The translations under genes were made by a program, and so were the position numbers. A stretch of DNA of 25,443 nt from a virus: positions 1 through 25,443 of IMG/VR virus record IMGVR_UViG_3300034170_000010; one strand, given 5' to 3'. Positions 7,392 through 14,611 of this stretch are shown one piece after another (position 1 is the stretch's first letter; each line of letters opens with the position of its first letter). Under the pieces are notes generated by a model. It saw only the letters and a list, made by a program, of their open reading frames with translations. It did not search any database and was not told where the DNA came from.

Positions 7392-7401
7392 TATAGACTA
7401 C
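7377..7401 (+). promoter_or_regulatory. Putative phage RNAP promoter, copy 2 (capsid promoter)
   Basis: This intact copy of AATTGGGCACCTATAGACT has its putative +1 G at 7396, 37 bases before the capsid ATG. The conservation shared with the fibre and right-end copies continues downstream through ..GAACCATT. Its place directly before the major capsid gene matches T7 phi10, the strongest late promoter. Confidence 0.87.
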
Positions 7402-7432
7402 GAACCATTTTACGCACTTCTAGGAGCATCAT

Positions 7433-8419
7433 ATGTCTCGCGATTCGTTTAACGTAACACGCCCTAACTCCAAGCTCGGTGGTGTTGATCCATTCGAGCT
7501 GGTGCTGGAAGAATTCGCCGGTATCGTCGAAGAGTCGATGCAGACTCGTTCCGTCACCGAAGGCTGGCTGACCATCAAGACCATCAAGGGCACCGCGACC
7601 GTAACCAAGGACGCCATCGGTGAATCCACCCTGCAAGTTCTGGTTCCGGGCACCACTCCTGACGGCACTGCAAACCAGTTCTCCGACAACTCGGTAACTG
7701 TGAAGACCGTTATCTTGGCTCGCTCGGCGCTGCCGATGCTGGACGTGTTCCAGACCAAGTACGACACTCGCAAATCCATCGGTAACGAACACGGCAAGAA
7801 AATGGCCAAGTTCCGTGACGCCGCGTTCCTCGTTCAGATGGCCAAGGCCGGTATGGCCACCACTTCGAAGTACGGCGCACTGCCGGGCCACTTCGGCGGC
7901 ACTCAGGTTACTCTGGCCGCTGCTGGCGACGAGAACGATCCGGCCAAGCTGTACAAGGCCATCAACCGTCTGCTCGCGCTGATGGAAGAAAAGGATGTTG
8001 TCCCACAGGAAGACGGTCACGCACTGTTCGTCCGTCCGGGCATCTACTACGCTCTGATGGATGCTGAGCAGATCGTCAACGGCGACTACCTGACCTCGGA
8101 AGGCAACAAGATCCAAGGCGTACCGGTCCTGAAAGCACTGGGCGTACCGATCATCAAGACCAACAACATGCCACACACCAACACCGTCAGCACTCCTGAC
8201 TCCGTTGCGACCCTGATGGGCGGTGACTACGCCGGTGACTTCTCCAAGTTGCTGATGCTGCTGGCTTCGCCTAAGGCGATCTTGGCAGGCGAGACTATCT
8301 CGCTGGAATCCGATGTGTTCTACGACAAGCTGTCGAAGTCGTGGTACGTTGATGCTCACATGGCGTTCGCTGCTACCACCGACCGTCACGAACACGCAGG
8401 TGCAATCCTGTCCTTCTAA
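7433..8419 (+). CDS. Major capsid protein
   Basis: The 328-aa protein (T7 gp10A is 345 aa) builds the icosahedral shell with the HK97 fold. It is preceded by its own promoter and a strong AGGAG site 6-7 bases before ATG 7433, and followed by a strong terminator, the arrangement expected for the most abundant phage protein. Recognisable segments include an N-terminal arm, a beta-rich region (GWLTIKTIKGTATVTKDAIG), KFRDAAFLVQMAKAG, and FVRPGIYYALMDAEQIVNGDY ahead of GVPVLKALGVPIIKTNNMP. Codon choice is markedly biased to C-ending codons, consistent with high expression. I saw no T7-style -1 slippery site near the stop. Confidence 0.96.
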   Translation: MSRDSFNVTRPNSKLGGVDPFELVLEEFAGIVEESMQTRSVTEGWLTIKTIKGTATVTKDAIGESTLQVLVPGTTPDGTANQFSDNSVTVKTVILARSALPMLDVFQTKYDTRKSIGNEHGKKMAKFRDAAFLVQMAKAGMATTSKYGALPGHFGGTQVTLAAAGDENDPAKLYKAINRLLALMEEKDVVPQEDGHALFVRPGIYYALMDAEQIVNGDYLTSEGNKIQGVPVLKALGVPIIKTNNMPHTNTVSTPDSVATLMGGDYAGDFSKLLMLLASPKAILAGETISLESDVFYDKLSKSWYVDAHMAFAATTDRHEHAGAILSF

Positions 8420-8426
8420 TCCACTC

Positions 8427-8458
8427 ATCCTCAGGGGCTTCGGCCTCTGGGGATTTTT
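8427..8458 (+). terminator. Intrinsic terminator after capsid gene
   Basis: A 12-pair stem (ATCCTCAGGGGC with GCCTCTGGGGAT, two G-T pairs) closes on a TTCG tetraloop (8439-8442) and is followed by five Ts (8454-8458). It starts eight bases after the capsid TAA. This is the position and form of T7 Tphi, which partly stops the phage polymerase after the capsid gene, so downstream tail genes would be read at lower level. Confidence 0.93.
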
Positions 8459-8475
8459 AGGTCCAAGGAGGATCA

Positions 8476-9060
8476 ATGCTCGTAACGCAGCTCACTGTCG
8501 TTAACGCATGCCTCGCCTCTATGGGTGAGGAGCCCATCAACTCGCTGGCAGAGGAAAACGCATTCGTCAACTCTGCTAAGTTCGCACTTGAGAACGCCAC
8601 GATCAACGAGCAGTCTGCTGGTTGGTGGTTCAACAAAGAGTGCCTTAAGATGTACCCGGACACGGCTGGCCGCTATCTGGTCCCCGCCGACGTGATCGAT
8701 CTGTCCATCGATAGCAATCCTGCATGGCTGACACAGCGCGGCGGTCGTCTCTACAGCACTGCCGAGGGCAAGTGGCTGGAAGGAACGCAACCGTACACCG
8801 CAGCCATCACCCGCTTACTCGCCTTCGAAGACGTACCCTTCCATGCCAAGCGCCTTATCAAGGCTGCGGCAGTGATCCTGTTCCAGCAGTCATACGACGG
8901 CGATACCGTCAAGATTGCCGAGGCGCAGGAAGAGTACCGGCAGGCGTATCTGCTCTGCAAGGCCCAACACATCCGGGCCGTCGGCGCCAACTTCGGTACG
9001 GCTGACATCCGTCTGGCCAACATGGCAGGTGGGCGGCGCGGTCTGAGGACTCCACGATGA
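8476..9060 (+). CDS. Tail tubular protein A (gp11-like)
   Basis: The 194-aa product matches T7 gp11 (196 aa) in size and position and has the family's start MLVTQLTVVNACLASMGEEPINSL and a conserved middle GWWFNKE..YPDTAGRYLVPADVIDLSID. It forms the dodecameric gatekeeper ring between portal and nozzle. A strong AAGGAGG site lies 5 bases before ATG 8476, immediately after the terminator. Its TGA overlaps the ATG of gp12 (9057-9060), so the two tube proteins are coupled. Confidence 0.93.
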   Translation: MLVTQLTVVNACLASMGEEPINSLAEENAFVNSAKFALENATINEQSAGWWFNKECLKMYPDTAGRYLVPADVIDLSIDSNPAWLTQRGGRLYSTAEGKWLEGTQPYTAAITRLLAFEDVPFHAKRLIKAAAVILFQQSYDGDTVKIAEAQEEYRQAYLLCKAQHIRAVGANFGTADIRLANMAGGRRGLRTPR

Positions 9061-11558
9061 AGAAGAGTGACAGCTACGCTTCCCTAATCCGGGGAGTTAG
9101 TCAACAGGTGCCACACGACCGGGTTGAAGGACAGCACTGGGATCAAGACAATTTGATCTCCGATCCAGTCCGCGGACTCTCTCGCCGCCACGGCTCTCAA
9201 CTGATGGACCGTACTGCCCTGTCCCGAGCAATCAATGCCGAAGACATCGCAGACGCCGCCAGCCGAGTAGAGCAGACCGTGTTCGTCGAGGGCTCCGAGT
9301 ACTCGTTTCATCACCGCTCCGGCAACTTTGTCGGTAGCCAGATCAACCCGCTGGTCATTGTGAACAAGGACACGAAGAAGTTCGTCCCTGTCGTCACTGC
9401 GGATGGCGGCACCGTGACCATGCTGAGTGAGGGCGTAAGCTCGATCACCGCAGCCGGTCGCTTCGTTGTCATGTCCTCGGTCAACCGTCCGGTGCAGTAC
9501 ACGCTAACGGACAAGACGCTGCCGTCTGCCCCGCTGCATGTGGTGTGGGTGCGTGGCGGTGCCAACAGCCGGACGTTTAAGGTGTTCGTTACAATCGCTG
9601 GCGTCACTCAGACGTTCTCGTACACGACTCTCCCGGCGTACTACCAAGGCGTGCTGGATACCTCGGACATCCTGCCGTATCTCGATCCGCCAACCAACGC
9701 AACGCCCAACCCGCTGTATGGCAAGCTGGTCAATGACCGGACAAACGCCTACAACACAGCAGTCAGTCAGCACATTGCAGCAGTGGCACTGGACATCGCT
9801 CCGGCAAACATTGCGCTCAAGCTGGCGAACCTGATGATCGCAGCGGGCTACACCGACGTTGTGGCTGATGGCCCGTATATCCGTATCGGTATTATCGGTG
9901 CGGTTATCACTGTGGATGACGGCGGTAACGGCGACTTCATGCGTGCGGTGTCGCAGGAAATCACAGCCGCAGAGCTGGTAACTCCACGGCACTACGATGG
10001 CAAGATCATTAAGGTCGTGCCCAAGCAGGCCAACGCCCTAGCCTTCTACCTCAAGGCGGAAGCAACGAGCGGTGTGGCTGGCGAGTTCGGTGAGGTGGTG
10101 TGGCGCGAAGTTAGCGGCATTGACATCGAGCTGACATGGCTGTTCGCAATCGGTGTGTTCATCAGCGGCACGTTCTACATTGCGCAGAACCCGACCGACC
10201 TGTCTACCCTCATCGGGCAGCCGGTGCCGATCATCGAGCCTACCAGCTCCGGGGATCTGGACAGTTCGCCTATCCCCGAGTTCTTCGGGCGCATCATCAC
10301 CTACATGCGGATGTTCCAAGACCGCCTTATGATTGTGGCAGGATCGACGGTGTTCCTCAGCAAGTCCGGGGACTACTTCAACTTCTTCCGCAAGTCCTCT
10401 CTGGCCGTGTCGAACGACGATCCAATCGAGGTGTTCGCTCAAGGGACCGAGGACGACATCATCACAGCCGGTGTGCAGCATGACCGCAACGTGATCCTGT
10501 TCGGGCAGCGGTATCAGTACATCGTACCGGGCCGCGAGAACATGACGCCCAACAACCCGTATGTCGGCGTACAGGCCACCTACGAAGACGCCAACCTCAC
10601 TACGCCATCTGTGGCCGGGTCACTTCTGTTCTTCTGCCAACGGCGCGAGGGCCGACTGACTCTACAGCAGATGTCGCCGGGTAGCGTAGCTGACAGACTG
10701 GATGCGTTCGATATCTCAAGCCAGCTAGACGGCTATCTCACCGGTGATCCAAAGCAGATCGTTGCTATGACGGCGCCGGGAGTGGTCTATGTGCGGACGA
10801 AGGATCTGCTGAACGGCTTCTATGTCTACAGCTACCTCGACTCAAGCGATCAGGCTGAGAGACGGTTCGACAGTTGGTCCCGTTGGGTGTTTGATGAGTC
10901 CCTCGGTACGCTGATGGGCATCACTCAGGACGACAGCGGCCTACTGGCCATTACCGCACGGACAACCTCTGCGGGTACTGAGCTTATACTTGACCGCTTC
11001 GTGCGTGAGACAGGGCCGAGCGACTACCCGTATCTGGACAGCCAAGAGCCAGCAGCTACCACCAAGCACATCGGGGCGAACGCCTGTGTCGCATTCGACA
11101 ATACCTCTGAACGTCACCTACTCGGGACTTCATTGGCATTGCGTGCAGACATCGAGACGCAGTTCCCTACTGAGCTGGACGCACTGCGAGCAGGCACACT
11201 CTATGATTCGTATGTCACCCTCACGTCGCCGTATATCCGGGACCGAGACGACAAGATCATTCTGGATGCCCGACTCACAGTGTCGAAGCTGACGGTATCG
11301 CTGTCCAACGCAGCGGCGGCAATCGTATCCGTTAGCGGGAATCGCGGTGTGACATGGAAGACATCCAAGTCTTGGATCTACCGACCAGTAGGGCTGTGGG
11401 TGCTTAACACTCAGGAGACAGCAGAGGACGCAGTTATCACTGCGCCAGTCATGAAGGAGAACATTGCCTACCGGGCCAAGATCAGTTCACGTAGCTGGCT
11501 CCCGTTGACTATCTCTGTAGTTGAATGGGCAGGCCAAGCGTTCACAAGCAGGAGATAG
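9057..11558 (+). CDS. Tail tubular protein B (gp12-like nozzle)
   Basis: The 833-aa protein (T7 gp12 is 794 aa) forms the hexameric nozzle of the short tail, below gp11, where the fibres attach. The N-terminal signature SLIRGVSQQVPHDRVEGQHWDQ..VRGLSRRHGS is typical of podovirus nozzle proteins. The rest is beta-propeller-like with many Asp/Gly turns (FFGRIITYMRMFQDRLMIVAGSTVFLSKSGDYFNFF is the conserved blade region around residues 419-450). The ATGA overlap with gp11 replaces a strong ribosome-binding site. Its TAG (11556-11558) lies between the ribosome-binding site and start of the next gene. Confidence 0.94.
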   Translation: MKKSDSYASLIRGVSQQVPHDRVEGQHWDQDNLISDPVRGLSRRHGSQLMDRTALSRAINAEDIADAASRVEQTVFVEGSEYSFHHRSGNFVGSQINPLVIVNKDTKKFVPVVTADGGTVTMLSEGVSSITAAGRFVVMSSVNRPVQYTLTDKTLPSAPLHVVWVRGGANSRTFKVFVTIAGVTQTFSYTTLPAYYQGVLDTSDILPYLDPPTNATPNPLYGKLVNDRTNAYNTAVSQHIAAVALDIAPANIALKLANLMIAAGYTDVVADGPYIRIGIIGAVITVDDGGNGDFMRAVSQEITAAELVTPRHYDGKIIKVVPKQANALAFYLKAEATSGVAGEFGEVVWREVSGIDIELTWLFAIGVFISGTFYIAQNPTDLSTLIGQPVPIIEPTSSGDLDSSPIPEFFGRIITYMRMFQDRLMIVAGSTVFLSKSGDYFNFFRKSSLAVSNDDPIEVFAQGTEDDIITAGVQHDRNVILFGQRYQYIVPGRENMTPNNPYVGVQATYEDANLTTPSVAGSLLFFCQRREGRLTLQQMSPGSVADRLDAFDISSQLDGYLTGDPKQIVAMTAPGVVYVRTKDLLNGFYVYSYLDSSDQAERRFDSWSRWVFDESLGTLMGITQDDSGLLAITARTTSAGTELILDRFVRETGPSDYPYLDSQEPAATTKHIGANACVAFDNTSERHLLGTSLALRADIETQFPTELDALRAGTLYDSYVTLTSPYIRDRDDKIILDARLTVSKLTVSLSNAAAAIVSVSGNRGVTWKTSKSWIYRPVGLWVLNTQETAEDAVITAPVMKENIAYRAKISSRSWLPLTISVVEWAGQAFTSRR

Positions 11559-11560
11559 GT

Positions 11561-12277
11561 ATGTGGTGGATGGTAGCGGTTATGGCCGCACAAGCACTGG
11601 AAAAGGGCAAGGAGGTAAAGGCACAGGCCAAGGTGGACAAGGTAACAACCAAGTCCGCCACCAAGGTCAACAACATGCTGACGGCATCGAGCAACATTCT
11701 GGCCAAGGCCAAGGGTGACTTGAACCGCTATCAGCAGGCCAACAGCAACAAACACAAGCTGATCGCCGGGGCGGAGAATGTGGAGTCCCAACGGACCAAC
11801 ATGCTGCGCCTCAGTGACGAGGCTGTTCGTGGCAGCTTCGATGCCCGCATTGCCGCTAGCGAGGTGGCCGGAGCACTGGCTGCTTCCGCAGGTGGTGCGG
11901 GCATCGGTGGCAGCTCATTGGACATGATCGACGCAAGCAACCGTATCCGCCAACAGCGGGCACAGGAGCTGCAAGACCGGCAAGTAGACAACCAGCTCTA
12001 CGACGCACAGCGGTCGATCGATCAGACCGTAGAGTCTACGGTGCTGGGGCTGGATGACATCCAGTTCAACGACTCTATCAACTACATGAAAGAGCAGGCA
12101 CCGTACATCAAGGAGCCAAGCTGGGCAGCCATCGGCGCTCAGGCAGGCATGCAGTTCGCCACTACGTTCAACAGCGTAGGCGGGTTTGAGAAGCTGAGCA
12201 ATGCGTGGAAGGGTGGCGGTGATGCCTCTACCTTCGGCGCGCAGGCCGGTCAACTCGTTTCCACTCAACTCAAATAG
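11561..12277 (+). CDS. Internal virion protein, T7 gp14-like (ejected)
   Basis: The 238-aa protein corresponds to T7 gp14, ejected into the outer membrane at infection to form part of the DNA channel. Its start MWWMVAVMAAQALEKG parallels T7 gp14 MCWMAAIPIAI, and GGSSLDMIDASNRIRQQRAQEL parallels the gp14 EGSSMDRIKRV region. The N-terminal 12 residues are hydrophobic, the middle is helical and Gln/Ala rich. An in-frame ATG 36 bases upstream lies inside gp12 and lacks a ribosome-binding site; AGGAG sits 6 bases before ATG 11561. It is somewhat longer than T7 gp14 (196 aa). Confidence 0.88.
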   Translation: MWWMVAVMAAQALEKGKEVKAQAKVDKVTTKSATKVNNMLTASSNILAKAKGDLNRYQQANSNKHKLIAGAENVESQRTNMLRLSDEAVRGSFDARIAASEVAGALAASAGGAGIGGSSLDMIDASNRIRQQRAQELQDRQVDNQLYDAQRSIDQTVESTVLGLDDIQFNDSINYMKEQAPYIKEPSWAAIGAQAGMQFATTFNSVGGFEKLSNAWKGGGDASTFGAQAGQLVSTQLK

Positions 12278-12285
12278 AGGTACAT

Positions 12286-14553
12286 ATGGCACAGACCAAC
12301 TTGCCGGGGCCGGGCTCCTATGCACTGGAGGCCGGTGGACTTGTCTCACAGAAGAACGTCAGCCGGCAACTCGGTCAGACGGGTATCGCTGGTGGACAAG
12401 TCTTCTCCGCACCAGCACAGCGCCGGGTAGAGATTGACACAGGCACCAGTGACCTGCTCATGCAGCTCGGGAACAAGATCCTTGAGCCGCAGATCAAGAA
12501 GCTGCAAACTGAGCAGTTCCTAAAGGGCGCACAGCGGGTTGCCCAAGGGGAAGCACTCAAGGACATCGTGAGCGAGCAGCCAGCGTTTACACAGATCTTC
12601 GGCCCATCCAGCTCGGTACAGGGCGCACGGGCCGTGGCACAGATGCGCGGCGTGGATGACTACATCACTTCCGTAGCCAACGACATGCCGAGCCTACAGA
12701 AGCTCAGCAGCCAAGAGTTCGGACAGAAGATCACTGACAAGATGGGCGACTTCCTGACTGGCGACAGCGTAGCAGACGCCGCGATCCAGCTTAAGATGGT
12801 TGAGTCCACCGGCTCCCTGTTCAAGGCGCATACGAAGGCGAACTACAAATACACTCAGGACACGATGCAGGGTAACGTCGTCAGTTACATGCAGTCCGGT
12901 GGCGCTAAGCTCAAGGCGCTGTCTGGCCAGTTGCTCAACGGCACCATGAACCAGAAGGATCTGGATGAGGCCAAGGCGGACTATGTGGCCAACCTGATGC
13001 CTATCGAGGGCCAATCGGGCGAGTCGTACTGGGGCGGCATCGAAGCTGCTACCATCGACGCTCTGGCCACCGGCAACCATCACGCAGCCAATGCGGTGTT
13101 CGACTCCGGCCTGTTCAACAGCGCACCGGCAGAGACACGCAAGAAGATGCTGGATGCCCGGTTCACCTACGAGGCCCGGACGCAGGAAACTGCGGGCTTC
13201 GCTGAGTTCGGCCCACGTATCGGCCAGCTCAAGGGCTTGGCTGCTGCGGGCCAGTTGACCAATGCACAGATCGGCTCCGAGATCGACAGCATCAACACTG
13301 AGTACCGCCTCAAGTACGGCATCGACCGGCCACTGTTCAAGCGTAAGGAGCTTGAGAGCCTGTACTCTGGCAACATCAGTGCGCTGTACAACCGAGAGGA
13401 GCAGGACAAACGCGACATGGCCAGAGAGGGGCGAGCAGATCAGCGCGAGGCTGCCAAGGAACAGGCCAAGGCCAACACCGAGCTGCGTAAGTCGGCACAG
13501 CTTACTGACCTAATCATGGCTGGCGCGGGCAACATGGCCGGTATGGCAGGGTACACGTCGGATGAGATCAACATGGGCGTATACAAAGGTGCGCAGGTTG
13601 TTGCTCAGGCAGGTGGCAACGTCGGGGCCTTCCTCGTAAGGCAGTACAACGACGGTGATGGGCACGTCAATGCGATCTACAAGAACCAGTTGCAGGCTGG
13701 CGTCAAGGCCGCAACAATGGAAGGGCACAGCGGCAAGGCATTCGAAACGTCTTACGGTATGTTCAAGCAAATCAGCCAAGAGCCGGGCGGCAAGGCTGCG
13801 GCAGTTGCCTATCTTGGCGACGACGGTATCCGCATGATGAAGTACGACCAGTTCGTACAGAGCAAGCTGACTCCTGAGGTGGCCTATCAACTGGCGTTCG
13901 GCACTCCAATCGACACCAGCCGCAAGTCTGCCGACAAGGACATCATGAAGCAGATTCAGAAGACAGTAACCAGCAATGAGCCGGGTATGTTCAGCAAGGC
14001 GTTCGGTGGTTCCATCCCACTAACAGCTCAGTCGCAGCGTGTGCTGACCACTATGGTGGCCGCGAACTACGACAAGCTGGCAAGCAACATGGGCATGGAC
14101 GACGATGCGGCCATGAAGGTTGCGCTTAGCGTAGCCGAGAAGGAACTGGACGTTGTTGGGCCGTATGTCATTCCGAAGGGCGGTGATCGCAAGCCAGTCT
14201 ATCAGTTGATTGGCGCTGACGAGAAGGTTGCCGGCTCTGTGTTCAGCGAGTTCATCGCTACACGAGCACGAGAGAACGGCGTAACCACTGAGCTGCCGGG
14301 GAGCAAGCCGCAAGGCAATGCGTTCCAAGGTTCTGTGGATCTCATCACGATGGGTGCAGTACCGGCGATTGGCCGCTGGGCTGATCGCAACTTCGGGGCT
14401 GAGCCTAACGTAATGGTTATGCGACTGCCTGACCAGAACGGTGTTGGCATGTTCGGGGTGACTATCACTACCCCAGACGGCAAGATGACCAACTTCCCCG
14501 TAACCTCTAAAGAGGTCCGGGCCTATTATGAGAAGTCGAAAGACTTCAAGTAA
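12286..14553 (+). CDS. Internal virion protein, T7 gp15-like (ejected)
   Basis: The 755-aa protein (T7 gp15 is 747 aa) lies between the gp14-like and gp16-like genes, as in T7, and would form the periplasmic part of the DNA ejection tube with gp16. The sequence is mostly helical and Gln/Ala/Lys rich, with a charged coiled-coil-like stretch at about 369-405 (NREEQDKRDMAREGRADQ). I see no lysozyme or transglycosylase motif in it. AGAGG is 5 bases before ATG 12286, eight bases after the preceding stop. A stable hairpin follows its stop. Confidence 0.87.
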   Translation: MAQTNLPGPGSYALEAGGLVSQKNVSRQLGQTGIAGGQVFSAPAQRRVEIDTGTSDLLMQLGNKILEPQIKKLQTEQFLKGAQRVAQGEALKDIVSEQPAFTQIFGPSSSVQGARAVAQMRGVDDYITSVANDMPSLQKLSSQEFGQKITDKMGDFLTGDSVADAAIQLKMVESTGSLFKAHTKANYKYTQDTMQGNVVSYMQSGGAKLKALSGQLLNGTMNQKDLDEAKADYVANLMPIEGQSGESYWGGIEAATIDALATGNHHAANAVFDSGLFNSAPAETRKKMLDARFTYEARTQETAGFAEFGPRIGQLKGLAAAGQLTNAQIGSEIDSINTEYRLKYGIDRPLFKRKELESLYSGNISALYNREEQDKRDMAREGRADQREAAKEQAKANTELRKSAQLTDLIMAGAGNMAGMAGYTSDEINMGVYKGAQVVAQAGGNVGAFLVRQYNDGDGHVNAIYKNQLQAGVKAATMEGHSGKAFETSYGMFKQISQEPGGKAAAVAYLGDDGIRMMKYDQFVQSKLTPEVAYQLAFGTPIDTSRKSADKDIMKQIQKTVTSNEPGMFSKAFGGSIPLTAQSQRVLTTMVAANYDKLASNMGMDDDAAMKVALSVAEKELDVVGPYVIPKGGDRKPVYQLIGADEKVAGSVFSEFIATRARENGVTTELPGSKPQGNAFQGSVDLITMGAVPAIGRWADRNFGAEPNVMVMRLPDQNGVGMFGVTITTPDGKMTNFPVTSKEVRAYYEKSKDFK

Positions 14554-14554
14554 C

Positions 14555-14590
14555 TTGGGTACTACACATCTGCGGGTGTGTAGTGCCAAA
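14555..14590. promoter_or_regulatory. Intergenic hairpin between gp15-like and gp16-like genes
   Basis: ACTACACA (14561-14568) and TGTGTAGT (14577-14584) form a perfect 8-bp stem around an 8-base loop. The stem extends outward through T-G and two G-C pairs, and with one mismatch to TT/AA. No T-run follows. It lies 22-50 bases before the gp16-like ATG. It may be an RNA processing or stability element, as T7 late mRNAs are cut at such structures, or a pause site. Confidence 0.65.
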
Positions 14591-14611
14591 CTTACTCAGC
14601 AGGAGAGCAAC

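Noticed and set aside
7391-8476. Minus-strand open frame of 361 codons opposite the capsid
   Set aside because: Antisense shadow of the strongly codon-biased capsid gene; it starts in the gp11 leader and spans the terminator.
8313-8504. Possible frameshifted extension of the capsid (like T7 gp10B)
   Set aside because: An alternative frame does run past the capsid stop, but it is the +1 frame rather than -1, no slippery heptamer is visible near the stop, and it would have to read through the terminator stem.
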